A stretch of 64,000 nt of DNA. Origin: Hofstenia miamia. Its lineage: Eukaryota; Xenacoelomorpha; Acoela; Hofsteniidae. Numbering within the stretch: position 1 is the first letter of the stretch; each line of letters opens with the position of its first letter. Both the position numbers and the translations under genes were made by a program. Location: positions 742,186 through 806,185 of the forward strand of contig CABFPE010000141.1 of NCBI GenBank assembly GCA_900660155.1. Direction: 5' to 3'. Positions 1-14,600 of the stretch are shown here, in pieces. The notes beneath the pieces were generated by a model. That model was not told where the DNA came from. It did no database searches and saw nothing but the letters and a program-made list of their open reading frames with translations.

Positions 1-180
1 CAATGCTTAGATAGCTTGTGAGGGTTTCTATTGAAGACATATACAGAACTAGCATATATTCATTAAAATTTCAAGTGCCCATATCTTTTCTTTCTATATG
101 GGCTAGCGAAAAAGTAAAAATCGAATCGCATTCATCAAATTGACTCGAATCGCCTCTGTTATAACATGTTGCTATTCCAA

Positions 181-1080
181 AATAAAATTCCGAAATTCTT
201 GCACATTTTGGGGTTTTTTCCACTTCATCCTTGAGAATTTGCTAAACATTTTCTTTTGGGTTAATGTCGGGAGAATTTGGAGGTCATTGCAAAAATTGGA
301 TATTTTTTAACGCAAAAAAATCCGTTGAGAATTTTGATGTATGAGGAGTTGCCCCATCTTGCTCCATTATTCATCCGTCTTGTACAAACAGTCTGCGTAT
401 GCTGAAAATTCCTCTATAATTGCGCAGTATTTTCTGCTGTCGATAGTACCAGGAACGAGGGCCATCCAAAATTTTCAAGTAGAACCCACGATGATATAGA
501 GCGCCCCATACCATGACTTTGGGATAAAATTTGGGTACCTTTCTCACGGACCGCCTACCTCGTTTTGACTACCAAACTTGAATTTGTTACGGTAAACTTG
601 GAAGATGCTTTCATCTGTAGAAAAAAACGTCTCGAAATTGTTGGTTTTTCAAGTTCTTAAGAAATCTAGGCGCTTTTGCTCGTGTGCTTCCGTCACCTAC
701 GGTACTTTTTTCGGAAATTTTTTTTATGGATTCCAGACTGTTTTAAGTTTCGTTGCACTGTGGATCTGCTGACGTCTTTTCCCGTTTTCTGAACAAACTT
801 TTGATGAACATTACGTGCAGAAAATGTCGGAGCATAAATGCAATTCCGGACAATTTTTGTCGATCCTGACCAGTCAATTTCTTGGGTCGGCCACTTCCTG
901 GCTTTCTCTCTAATGACCCGCCCTTCTTGAGAATGTTGTAGCACTGGCTCAATGTCCTTATAGGCATGTGACAAATCTTGAATAAATCATTTTTATTTTT
1001 GGTACCTGTGTGGTAAAGATTTTCGAGTCTACTCTGAGATCTTGACAACTCATGTTATCCTAAAATAAAGCGCGTGTAGC
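181..1080 (-). pseudogene. Tc1-type DD34E transposase relic
   Basis: Reading the minus strand from about 1050 down to 190, the pieces of a Tc1/mariner-superfamily transposase appear in order. First comes a helix-turn-helix with a GRPKKLTGQDRQKLSG stretch (about 850-1000), then a second DNA-binding segment [17 protein letters not shown] (about 720-780), then the first catalytic Asp in STDES (about 610), VMVWGALY (about 510), the second Asp in EQDGATPHTS (about 340) and SPDINPKEN with the third acidic residue (about 255). The frame changes several times and contains stops, so it cannot make a full transposase. The plus-strand copy at 9801-10109 is from the same family. Terminal repeats were not identified. 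Confidence 0.8.
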
Positions 1081-4000
1081 TAGACAGGTATTAGTGAACA
1101 AACACGTTCACACGTCAGTAAAGTAAGGCAAACAATTATTTTTTTCGTCCAGAAAGTGCTAAAAACAAAACCTGTACAGCGGCCACTTTTTTTGACCCAC
1201 GCTATATACTTTTCCATTTGAAAACAAATGGAAACTTTTGTGTTCATAGGTTTCATACATGCTATCTCAATTACATTTTTAATTGAAGCGTTATTCGATA
1301 GTTTTCCCTTAACCAAATTAACACCAGTGCAATCAATTGGAAATTGGAAATCTCACACATTTCCTGCAGCAAGGAAAGGCTAAACGTATTAATTGAATTC
1401 ACATGAACATTAACAAGGATTGTTTTTCTGCAAACAATTTGATGGACTTAAAAGTACCTTATGTATGCATGCTAAAGGTGGGTGCAAGTAACATTTTTGG
1501 TGGAGGCGACCCCGTCGTTGACGAATATTTAAATATGACAAATGACCTATTATAGGGGCGCTGAATGCAAGCTAAATTGAACTATTATAATGGCGCTAAA
1601 TATAACTAAAGGTCTATTACATATATAATGACGCTTAATATTGTGCATGTATTTAATTTTAACGGGAGGCGTCCCCAACACTAGTGATGTTCGAGTACCG
1701 GTACTACCCACAAGTATCCTGTTTCACCCTCCTATACCCGCGAGACGAAGAGTTCTCATAATCATTATAGGGTACGGGTAAGCACTTTATTCAACACTAT
1801 GTGCATTTTAATCAAGATTTTTTTCAAAAAATTAAATTATTAATAAAATTTTGAAAAAAATAAAATTAACCTATAATGCAAATTATGTTCGAAATTTTAT
1901 TGGAAGTTTTTAAATTGCCTTATAGCAGCAAATAAACTTTTATTCTCGAGTACAAATTCGTACTAGTAATAAAATTTTTGTCGGGTGTGTGTAGTATTAA
2001 AAAAGTTCTGCCCGCATATTACTAACGCACACTTAGCTTTGTGTATTCTCAGTTTCAGTCATGGCTGTCTTATTCATTGCCATGAATGTAGGCCAAATCA
2101 CAAAACTCATAAAGAATTATAAACTAATTGACGAATGCGGCTTTCTCGAGTAATTTACTTTCATTTTGCCAGACTGTAATTATTCTCGTGTTTCCAATCA
2201 AGCTTCTTCACGCTAGTTAGACTTCCACTGGAATTAAAACTATTCAAAGCAGTGTTTTATTTGAAGTTTATTGATTAAAACTTTCACATTTAAAAGAGAA
2301 ATTGATCAAAGTTTGTTCGAGTTTGAATAAAGTTATCATATATTACCTTCTAGTTTCTATAGATTTCCTTGGGTTCAATTATTCATTTAGATATCTTTGT
2401 TATGATGACTCTTTTAAATGCAGTTAATTCGGAATTCAGTTTGAGGTATTTACTAAAATCTACAGAATTTTTTATTCGAACGCTATGAAATTCCGTATAA
2501 CAAAGTTTGTTCCACTCGTATTTGCTTTGCTGACGCGATTACTATTTTTGATTCGCTTACGATTCGATCAGCTGACTCAATTAAAATTATTTGTCATCTT
2601 TGGGTCGAGTTCAAATGTAGGAATTACGTTAAATTTATCAATTTTAAATGGCTAAAATTAATTATTGGAAGCAGGCAAAAGTGCAAGAGGATTCATTACA
2701 CCTCAAAGCATAAATCAAATAATATTTCCTTGCTGCTGTCCCAAGAAATTTACAATGGTAAATTGATATAGAAACTGCAATTTTCTTAAATTTAATAAAT
2801 TTATTTCAAAATTTTGAATTAAGTAAGGATAAAGCCGCTGTTATTTGTGAAATTAAACTAGCGAGTGTAATGCTCAGAGAATCCAAAAATTTTACTTTAA
2901 AAATTCAAATATTAGCTTAAATTTAATAAAACGCATGACCTACAAATTGCTATGACATATAAATATGACCTTACTCATTATCAAAATTTCAAAAATTTAA
3001 CTGTTATGTTTTTAATTTGAAATAGTCAGTTGAGAATATCATCATGATAGCGTTATACTTAAAGTAGGGCAGTTATATATTGTGCCCTTGAAATTTTTAA
3101 TAAAATGACCCTTGACTCAAAATATCACAATACTCAATATTTGGTGGTCAATATAATGCTAATTTATAAACTATGCACTGCGGCAACATTCAAAATTGCG
3201 TATTGAAGAAATTCAAGTGACTTAATTGTTAAATTTTAAGAGGTTATTGTAAACTTTCTCAGCTTCGCCACTAAATGCACTGAAATAATGTGACTGTTAA
3301 ATTTTTGACATGTGAGCACTATTTTGGGAATTTCAATGTCTTATTTGCAATGTATGTTTTGGAAACAGTGTGATAAGTATCTAGTACCTTCATGAACTGC
3401 TTTCAAAAAATATCAAAGGCATATAATCCATATGATGTTGATAACTTTGAAACTTGTGAATTCATTTTTGAGGGAAATGAAGAAGTGAATACAATAATAT
3501 GGATTAAATTCTTCAAAAGATAAGCAAGTAAGCATTTGCAATGCTAAAAAATTGCAATTCTATTTTTGGAATGGAACTTAGGTTGAAGTCAAAATACCTG
3601 GTAGTTTAGCTCATCATATTGCAAGAATTACACAAAATTCTTTGAAACACATCCTTTTGCTGAAGGCATTGAATTTCAACACAATTCATTCAAATATATT
3701 TTGAATTTTTGGTGTTTGAAATAGGGAAGTACCCAAAATAGTGCACTTGTTTTTACGGTCCTGAGGAGTTGTGCTAATTTGAGGTTTGACTAATAAAATA
3801 TTTCCAGATAATGCTTGAGCGAAGATTAAAATTTCCGTCTATTTATTTAACATTATAATGTGTTTTTACATCAAATGACACTAGACACTTTTGACCACTT
3901 CCATTAATTTAAATTGTTCTATTGAATTTTTCATCGTTCTTCACCAAAATAAAATGTTTTAACAGAGCAATAGTATGATGTTATGGTCGAAGTTTGCTAT

Positions 4001-5038
4001 GAGATCAAAAATAAACTGATTACTTGCATGGATACATTGATACAAAATTGGTGACATCATGGCAACATACTTTATAAGTATATTAACTCAATACCCCCAG
4101 TAGTAAAAAAAAATGATCACCTAAAATATATTGTGAAAAGAAGCCTTACATTTACGCAGTACACAACATCTCTATGAGAAATTTTCCACATCAAATTTAA
4201 TTTTGCTAATGATCGGTTTTCAAAGCGTCACTGACAAATAAATATGACAAAAAATTCATTGAATAACTTAAATCATGCCGTAATGTTATGTAAGTATTAC
4301 CCAGAGCATGGAAATCATGCTCAGTATGATATTATATGACCTAAAATAACTTACCACTTACACATAATTTTTTTAAAACAGAATTTGGACTTACTAAAAA
4401 TATATACTAATAGGAAAAAATGTTACTTTAATTACCGTTGAATGCCCTGCTAATGAGTTTTCTGTTAATAATGTAATCAATGAATTTGCATCAGTGATTT
4501 TTTTGTTGAGGTCGCGTACCAAATCTACAATTCAAGTCGGGTTCGGTTTGACATTTTGGGAGAAGGCTAATCACTGATGTGTAGCGCCATTGCACCCCTT
4601 TTTGGTCTTTCATTGAAAATCGAAATTTTATCATTATAACTCCTCTGAACAAATTTGCCAACCCAAATCTTATAGGCTTCCTGCCGCACAATATGAGCAT
4701 CGACGGGCCATCAATGATATAAGTAATTTTTCTTTATTTGGAACACTAGTTGGTATTGTGAAAATACACAAAAAACGTCGTTTGCAGCATGCAACATGAA
4801 ATAATATACCAGTCGGAGGTTTGACATATCTGAATAGTATTTAGCAATTTGAAGTTTGCTTCGAATTTCGTTCAAGTAATGTATATTCTCCTTTCTTTTT
4901 ACGGTCGATCATTTCTGCTAAACTTTCGTTTAATTCAAGATAGAAAACAGTTTTCGCTATTACATGCAATCACTATATTGTAACTACAATTTTCGTTCTC
5001 TGACCAGTGTTTGCTTATACAAAACATGTTTATTGCAG
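1081..5038. other. Gene-free AT-rich stretch upstream of the first visible cyclase exon
   Basis: No exon-like open frame with splice sites was recognised here. The missing N-terminal exons of the receptor guanylyl cyclase could in principle lie in it, but nothing resembling the membrane-distal half of a ligand-binding domain was seen. Short open frames such as the minus-strand one at 4491-4700 have no recognisable content. Confidence 0.5.
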
Positions 5039-5160
5039 AGTTGGAACCGACAGAAAATTGCACGACCGGGTCGATAGTTGGTCGCGTGAGGTATTACTGT
5101 GGAAGTGATGAAGCTTTAATAAATGAATTCCTCAACAATATATCAGCATTTCAAAAATTG
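5039..5160 (+). CDS. Cyclase exon: ligand-binding domain, CGS motif
   Basis: After a TTGCAG acceptor the frame reads a potential N-glycosylation site (NCTT) and then [12 protein letters not shown]. This has the spacing of the conserved CGS..AL..FL segment just before the GLTNGxYVF strand of natriuretic-receptor-type ectodomains. The 3' border is uncertain. The only nearby GT (TTG|GTTTTA at 5161) is a weak donor and leaves phase 0, whereas the next exon needs two bases carried over. A stronger donor at 5091 (GAG|GTATTA) fits the phase but would cut away the CGS motif. Confidence 0.7.
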
Positions 5161-6141
5161 GTTTTATACAAAATTTTATTTAACTTATTGCGATTTTTTT
5201 CACAACAAGAAGTGGCTACCTCTCATTTATCGTATAGAAATTCTTGAATACTATTGCCAAGTTTTAAGAGTATTTATCTAGAAGATTATGTACATCGTGT
5301 AATGTTGTCTTCTACTCGAACCTGAATTTTGATTTTGATAGTAGTGTAATAAATAAATGTTCTATTATTATGTGTTTTCCAATTCGTCTTATCGTAAGAA
5401 AATCGTAAAAGTGAATAGCTTGACCGGTCAGTTTTTCTCAATGTCGTCGCACTCCTAACACCGTAAAGGCAAGAACCTCAGGAGATCCCTTACACGTAGT
5501 GTTGCGTTCACCAATCTAGTGTACTACCAAGTAATAGTAGCTATAACTCGTCTGCTGTACTCTAAGATCAGTACAGTAAGTTTAAGTTTACATAGCAAAC
5601 CCGCTTAAACTGGAGCCCAAAGTAACCCCCACACACTATCTCAATGAACCAAAGTAAAGTGCGTTGCACTTGTTCTGTGAGACCCACTGCTGTCTATCAC
5701 ACCTGTTATCCACCTTATTACTTTGTTTCAATTTATGTTAATGTATTAAAGAGTATTAAATATAGTTTTTAATATAGGGTTGAATGTATACATGTAGCCA
5801 TTTTTTGTTTATTTAGATTGGGTATGACCGACGGTGAATTCGTTTTTATCTTCTTTCTTTTGGCAGAAGATGACATTACACTTTATGAGCGAGGGGAACT
5901 TTTCCGCGGAAAAGGCATGACACAGCTTAAAATACTTGAAGCAGTTTTGATAATTACTTTTGATAAGAACTTAAAGGATTTGCAAACATTCCAGGTTTCT
6001 ATTTTTTGAATTTCTTTATCATAATATTCTATATTGATTTAAGAAACGTATGGAAACAGTGTGTAAATGAGCATGTACCGGTATATCTGCAGCCGTTTGT
6101 GGTGAATGGATGCTAAAGGTCTTTTCCTGAAAATTAATAGT

Positions 6142-6172
<31 letters not shown>

Positions 6173-8611
6173 AAGATGTAAAATCATAAATATTTAGTAT
6201 ATCATTGCAGCATTTGGCATTTTAAAAGTTGTCTTAACAATATTTTCCTCCATTATTTAGTCCTAGAAATATTTTTCTAAATCAACAACGATCAGAGCTA
6301 TTGTAATTTCATTCTCTGCTATATTATATTTGCCAATTTTATAAGTTAGTAATTTTATATCAAAGAGCAGAATGGGCAAATTGTGCAAAGACTGCACTGA
6401 AGCTTCTCTTCGTCCCACAGTAAATGCCATCGCCTTGTATGATGCTTTGATTTACAACGCGGCACTCTTCGACTACATGGTTGAGAACGACATAGATTTT
6501 GGAAATATACTTGAAGCAACTGAAAACTTTTCGAGTGTTTTAGTGAAGGGCGCCGTTTCTAATATTTATCTCAATGAAAATCGACAGAGAATGGCTGTGT
6601 TTAACCTTTTGGCCTTTGATGCTGATCTTGCTCAGTAAGTTTGAAGATATTAATCTCTTCATTGGAAAAGTACATCATTTTATACTAATTATTAAATTCC
6701 AATTTATGAAGAAATCATAATGTAATATCGTTTTTATTTGTTAATATGAAAACAGAGGATTGCTCGTCGTAATTGTAAACGTTATCCCAGAATTTAGTGA
6801 CATGATTTTCGTTCTTAGAATTATTCGAAATTCATTACTGGGTATATTTCTTGTAAATGAAAACTAACAGTTAGAATTATGGCAAAATAATTGCTTTCAC
6901 AAAATAAAACCCAGTTGTGCTCATTTAACAATATTAATTCTTCATTATTTTAAATTAAATTGCCTGCTATTTATATTGATTACAATTGTACACAATGCAC
7001 AATTTTGTTAAGAAACATTAGAAAATGATGTGTACATCTTAACCTAAATTATAAAGGAATTTGATGAAATTCTTATATACTTCTACTTTGACAATGAAGA
7101 GGTTAATTGGAAAAGTACATCATTTTATACTAATTATTAAATTCCAATTTATGAAGCAAGACATAATGTAAAATCGTTTTCTATTAGTTAATTGTAAACG
7201 TTATCCCAGAATTTAGTGATATGATTTTCGTTCTTAGAATTATTCGAAATTCATTACTGGGTATATGTCTTGTAAATGAAAACCAACAGTTAGAATTATG
7301 GCAAAATAATTGCTTTCACAAAATAAAACCCAGTTGTGCTCATTTAACAATATTAATTCTTCATTATTTTAAATTAAATTGNATATAATATTAATCGAAA
7401 AAATGAATTTAAGCAATAAATAGCTACCTTTGTTTGACTGAAACATCTTGCTATCATTATGCTGGCAATCTTAAGATTATTATTCCATATAATACGAAAT
7501 TTTGTCTTAAGATAGACTCAAAAAGTCGTATTCGTAATCTACAAGGTTTTTTCTGTTTGGAATACCGTGTTTAATTATAGAAATTGCCATAGCCATTCGT
7601 TGTAAATGCAACAATTATCTTGACAATAATGATTGGACTTCTTCTTTTTTTGTTTTTTCTTAAACCATATGCCAAAATAGGATGTGGATTGTTCATGAAC
7701 AAATACGGTATTAGTAAAGAGCATTAGAAGTTTTGTATGGCCCCGTTGCGGGACTAGCTGTAATTATTTGAAACAATGTGCGGAAGACACACTCTAGTCG
7801 CGAAAGTTACTATGTGCCGAGGTTATAGACATCGACTTGCGAAATGATTTAATTTCGAGGAGATTACTATTCTCCGAGCACTTCCACGAAATTCTAATAC
7901 TTTGTATAACCTGGGGCATTTTTGTGTTCGCTAATTAAGGCGATCCGAACTTCGTTGAGATATCAAAATTTTGAATTTGTCAACAGCAAAGGACGACACA
8001 GTAAATAATTCCTACTTATCGGCAAATGAGTAATGGGTAAATTCTAGTTAGTAGCTTCCTAAAGATTAACCAAGGGCTTTAGGAATGCAGCAGACTAGAG
8101 GAAGTTGATAGCTCCTGCTGTGGTTGTCAATGTGACTTGAGTTTGACTTATCGAATAGAACAAGTTCAAGAAATTCATAAATCACATTTGCGGTTTCTCA
8201 TGCAATTTTCCTCAACACATATGTTTAATGAATACATTATGAAAAACTTATTTCATTGAAACATTAAAATATATTTCTAATTTCATTGAAAATTTATTCT
8301 TAAAAATACCACAGTTATTACTCTTTAACCTTGAGAGAAGCGTTGTCTTTCTTAATGATGCTCTCATTACTAAGCACAGAGCAGTGATGTGTGAAGAAGT
8401 GGCTGTCGTGACAAATAAATTAAAGTTAATTGGCAAGAGGCTAAAAATTCTACCTAATTTTTTATAAAATTGTTTAATTCGTGGATGAGAGTTTTGATTC
8501 TATGTCAGCAATTAACAAAGAATTTCATCTCGAATCGAATTTTGGTAGTTTGCTACCATACACTTGTATTGTCTGAAAATTCAACTGAAGCTTAGATCAA
8601 GGTTGTTTGGA

Positions 8612-8643
<32 letters not shown>

Positions 8644-11600
8644 NNNNNNNNNNNNNNNNNNNNNNNNNNNNNNNNNNNNNNNNNNNNNNNNNNNNNNNNN
8701 NNNNNNNNNNNNNNNNNNNNNNNNNNNNNNNNNNNNNNNNNNNNNNNNNNNNNNNNNNNNNNNNNNNNNNNNTATATATATATATCTATATTTCGGGACC
8801 TGCCCATGATTTATAAGATAGATCTGTATGTTCAAAGCTTTAGCACTAATGCATAATGCAGTACAGTTTTTTCATTTGCAGTCGTTTTTAACCCTTTGCC
8901 TCCCATAAATTTTGTAACTATCATTTCATTAAAGCTCCAATTAGTGTACTTTTTTTTGCTACTTTTTCGAGATGGAAACTCATTATTTTGCTTTTTCATT
9001 GTTTGTTGATTTGAATTTGACATTTGATATCTTAAATTGAATAATATGTCTTTTTCGTAGAATGATTTTTTATTAGATAATTAGTAAAGCACTTCGTTTT
9101 AGGTTTTACATATCAATGAAATATGATGCTTTTACAAAACAAATAACTCATTTCCGCGATATTCATTGGAAGCAGGGATTTCCGCCTTTGGCCATTCCTC
9201 TGTACGTATCTTTTTTTCTACTGTTGCTTTTAACTAGCTTATTCTCTAACATCAATTTTGACCGAGCCTTTCTCGCAAACTTTTGGATTTATGTTCTTAA
9301 AACTATGTCGTTGGCTACTTGTTTATTTGAGAAAAAATGTGCCCTATATTGTTTTACTTTTTGGTCCTCACATACATGTAACCTATTTGAATACTGAATG
9401 CATTTGCCAGCTACATAATTTAATGACCGCCAATTCCTAGTTGTCAGGCAGTTTTATTGGGGACTCTTTCTGACAATATCTTCAGCACTAAAGTGAGATC
9501 TTTTGTCTTTATACCAAGGCTTTATTGATTTTCCCTAATTCTGTTATGATATTTTCTGAATTTACTTTCTAAAAGTTTACAGTTCACTGAATATATGTGA
9601 AGATTCAAATTAATAAAATTAATAAAAATATGATTAATTATAAATTTATATTAATTGAAGACTACTAATGTGCATTTGGAAGTCTTATATATTCTTTGTT
9701 TAATGGAAATTTAGTAAGCATAATATTATTTACAATTTTAGTATTGTTTTCAAAAATTGCCACCATCTTTGGCATATAGTGATTGGAAATCACTGATTGA
9801 TTGCGCAAGAAATTGATTAGTCAGTATCGAGAAAAATTGTCCGGAATTGCACTTGTAAATCCGAATTTTTCTGCGCATAACATCCATCAAAAGTTTTTTC
9901 GGAAAACGGGAAACGACGTCAGCAGATCCACAGTGCAACGAAACTTAAAACAGTCTGGAATCCATAAAAAATTGCTGACAAAAATGCCCCAGATCAAGGA
10001 AGCACACGAGCAAAAACGCCTAGATTTCTCAAGAACTTGGAAAGACTCTGAAAAACTATCAGAGCATCATGAAAATGCAACAACCATATTAACTCTTTTG
10101 TTGCCGTAATAATTGAGTCTTTTAAACTATCATGCGTGATTTCGATATGTGTCTATTTTGTATACATGTATGCAATGGCATTAAAATTGTTTATCGTGCA
10201 CTTACTGGTACCCATTGCAGCCACTGAATGCGCATTTCACATTACATTTTTACAGCAGGTCACTTGCTAAAAGAATATTTATTGGAATACTTTGTGCATG
10301 GTACCCCCTACACAACACACCCTTTATTGTAGTCTTAAACTTTATATTGCCGGATTGTAAAAATCTCCAGTTTAATCGCTGTGATGATTATTAAGAATTC
10401 AATTACATACACCTCCCAACAGATTGCAAAAAGGCTTCTCCCAATCCTTAAAATGGTTAAACCTAATCCGTAATGTAAACAATTCATTCAAATTATTACT
10501 TGCGGCAAAGAAGCCCTGTTTGTTAGAAACGTTACGTAAAAATATATAGAGTGATTGACAGAATTATTCAATAGAACTGTGTCTTAGTTTGTGTAATAGT
10601 CTGCATGCAGCAGAAGAAGTTATTATCTATTTTCAATTACTGTTTGTTTGTTAACCTGGTTGATTATCAATATTATTTCAAAGTAGGTATATATGGCGTT
10701 AGTGTTATTTTTCTCTAGTCTCAGACTGTTTTGTTTTTATTATCAAAAATACATTAATCTTTTATAATTTTAGGTCAATAATTTTAGTCAAAAGAAACAT
10801 TCGTCTTTGTAATTAGTAACAATTTTCCTTCACTTAACAATTTGAATTGTTTAGTTTAAGCAATTTATAAAGATATTTTGAACTAATCAAACGCAGTGGC
10901 GGCGGATACGGAGCAGTTGATCCTAAAAATAATCTTTCAAAAACACTTCCCAACTTTTTGTTAATTTCAACAGTAAAATTCGTCTTGATTAATATGCTGC
11001 GTAATAAATGTTGTTTGTTATTTTTATAACTTTATTAAAGTTAGACACTAAAAGAGGTGGAAACTTAATTCTAAATATTATAGAAAAATAACTCGCACCC
11101 CTAACCAAAATTCTTTCAGCCGCCGCTGAACAAACTTCAAAGCAATCTAATACTGTGAATGTACTTAAAAACATGTTTTTATAGTACACGACGCTGATAT
11201 TGGAAATCGCCAATGTATTGCGACCATTTCAACCCATTTTGAACAAAAGTCGTTAGAATTATATTGACTGACTTGCTTTTAAGAATATTTTGTATTGGTA
11301 ATTTTCAATTTTCCTTTGTGAAATGAATATGCACTCTCAACATGGCCTTTGCGGTGCTTTCGTACATACATATGTCTTGAATTTGCATTGTTTAAAATCG
11401 TCTTATGGACTATCGGTGGTATCTCCGTTATACAAATATGGTCTTGCTTTAAGAAACCTAAATTGGCCAGGAAATATTCAGTAACCATTGATTTGCATTA
11501 ATTTTTATTACAAATGTCTTTAAGAAATGTGTTCACATGGCTTTTTTAGATGTGGATTCCATAACGAACATTGCGTAGTGAAAACACCTTTCGCAAAGAA

Positions 11601-14600
11601 ATATGGCATTTTCATCGTTCTCTTTGTTTTGTTTGTATTTGTTTCTATGGTTATGGCCGCTTGTAATTTCAAAAAACATCAAGATAATCTTAAGCGAGAA
11701 CTAGCTGCTTGGAAAATTGAACCATGTGAAATACAGGTATGATTTAAACTATTAATTTTTGATTTGCATAGTGTGCTTGTGTATGCGATTGTATATTGCA
11801 GATAACTGATTTTTTGGGAGATTGCATGGGAATGCAACATCTCCCTCATGTGTGCAGAACCTTTCGCGGAAAATTGATTCATCTGGGAGATTTTAGAGGA
11901 AATGGTAATTATTGTAGCATTTCCCTGATGGGTGCGCCTGTCCTGGGCAGTTATTTGTATGTGATTCTAAACCAAATTTAATCTAATCTTTGAGTGGGCA
12001 TGGGCAGTATGTATACAGGGGCGATGCTCGAGAACCTCCTTCCATAATTAACAACTCATCAAATATGATACACAAATAAATATAACACATATTTTTGTGT
12101 TCTCGATTATGAATTGCAGGTAGTTTGCGGTTTGTAGAAGTTGTGTAGTAGCTAGATGCGAATTATGACTTGTAACAATAGTTGTAATAGGGTTGTATTT
12201 TGAAACCGGAAGCGAACTCACGAAAATTAAGGCCAACCCAATATATTGGAATAGGGTGTTTGGGGATTATTTAAAAATTTTCTTCACAATGCGTTTAAAA
12301 TAAAACATTATTAGAATGTTCTTGATAACATACTGATATTATAAGAAAATTGGTTGATACACGTTGATATTGGAAATCAGGTTTAAAATTTGAATTGAAA
12401 TTTTATAAAACAAAATTTCAATTTGAACAAGAATCAGAATCTTCAAATTAGAATCAGTAGCTTTGGGCATTGAATATCTCAACTTACCCAAACCCGACCC
12501 TTTACAAACATGTAATATAGGATTGGCACTAAATCAATTTTAAATTGCCTTTATATTTATATTGACAGGCAAAGTAAAAATTAGTGTCTCTTAAACTTCT
12601 ACTTTTGCTATCTAAATTAATGACTTATTATAGACATTTTCTCGGCCTTGCTAATTGGAACATATTTTGTTTCCCATTCCCATCCCATTCTCATGAAATT
12701 TCACTTGAGATCCGAAAATTTCCCACGAAATTTCCATGGGTCTTTTCTTTTATAGATAAAAGAAAACAACACAAAACGGCCACTTTATATAGCAAAGCAA
12801 ATCACCTTATGGTTACGTATCAGAATAAATAGACCGTGTTGCACACAATAATAGATTTCGACTGCAACCGAAGAAACGGAGAAATTGAGTACCATTCCTC
12901 CAAACTAATATGGGGTCCGAATGATCTCGCTTCTGAGGTTCCCACTTTTCTCATTCGCAAATGACAGATGTGACTTCTTCAATACCGTTTTTATCCTTGA
13001 AGAACATTGAATGAAAACGAATTGCTTTACTTTGTATTAATACTCTCGAGACGGTTGAAGATGTTTGATTTGACGAATGGGAAAGAATTGGTTGTAATTC
13101 GTCAGCATATTTAATAAAGTTTCTNTAACTCGCACCCCTAACCAAAATTCTTTCAGCCGCCGCTGAACAAACTTCAAAGCAATCTAATACTGTGAATGTA
13201 CTTAAAAACATGTTTTTATAGTACACGACGCTGATATTGGAAATCGCCAATGTATTGCGACCATTTCAACCCATTTTGAACAAAAGTCGTTAGAATTATA
13301 TTGACTGACTTGCTTTTAAGAATATTTTGTATTGGTAATTTTCAATTTTCCTTTGTGAAATGAATATGCAATCTCAACATGGCCTTTGCGGTGCTTTTGT
13401 ACATAAATATGTCTTGAATTTGCATTGTTTAAAATCGTCTTATGGACTATCGGTGGTATCTCCGTTGTACAAATATGTTCTTGCTTTAAGAAACCTAAAT
13501 TGGCCAGGAAATATTCAGTAACCATTGATTTGCATTAATTTTTATTACAAATGTCTTTAAGAAATGTGTTCACATGGCTTTTTTAGATGTGGATTCCATA
13601 ACGAACATTGCGTAGTGAAAACACCTTTCGCAAAGAAATATGGCATTTTCATCGTTCTCTTTGTTTTGCTTGTATTTGTTTCTATGGTTATGGCCGCTTG
13701 TAATTTCAAAAAACATCAAGATAACCTTAAGCGAGAACTAGCTGCTTGGAAAATTGAACCATGTGAAATACAGGTATGATTTAAACTATTAATTTTTGAT
13801 TTGCATAGTGTGCTTGTGTATGCGATTGTATATTGCAGATAACTGATTTTTTGGGAGATTGCATGGGAATGCAACATCTCCCTCATGTGTGCAGAACCTT
13901 TCGCGGAAAATTGATTCATCTGGGAGATTTTAGAGGAAATGGTAATTATTGTAGCATTTCCCTGATGGGTGCGCCTGTCCTGGGCAGTTATTTGTATGTG
14001 ATTCTAAACCAAATTTAATCTAATCTTTGAGTGGGCATGGGCAGTATGTATACAGGGGCGATGCTCGAGAACCTCCTTCCATAATTAACAACTCATCAAA
14101 TATGATACACAAATAAATATAACACATATTTTTGTGTTCTCGATTATGAATTGCAGGTAGTTTGCGGTTTGTAGAAGTTGTGTAGTAGCTAGATGCGAAT
14201 TATGACTTGTAACAATAGTTGTAATAGGGTTGTATTTTGAAACCGGAAGCGAACTCACGAAAATTAAGGCCAACCCAATATATTGGAATAGGGTGTTTGG
14301 GGATTATTTAAAAATTTTCTTCACAATGCGTTTAAAATAAAACATTATTAGAATGTTCTTGATAACATACTGATATTATAAGAAAATTGGTTGATACACG
14401 TTGATATTGGAAATCAGGTTTAAAATTTGAATTGAAATTTTATAAAACAAAATTTCAATTTGAACAAGAATCAGAATCTTCAAATTAGAATCAGTAGCTT
14501 TGGGCATTGAATATCTCAACTTACCCAAACCCGACCCTTTACAAACATGTAATATAGGATTGGCACTAAATCAATTTTAAATTGCCTTTATATTTATATT

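Noticed and set aside
8564-8835. Ile-Tyr repeat proteins across 8564-8835
   Set aside because: They are translations of a TA microsatellite and undetermined bases.
11802-11981. Open frame after the transmembrane exon ([14 protein letters not shown]...) as a further cyclase exon
   Set aside because: It has an acceptor and starts in phase, but its possible donors leave phases that do not fit the exon at 23900. Joining 11736 directly to 23900 gives the expected spacing to the kinase-homology fold.
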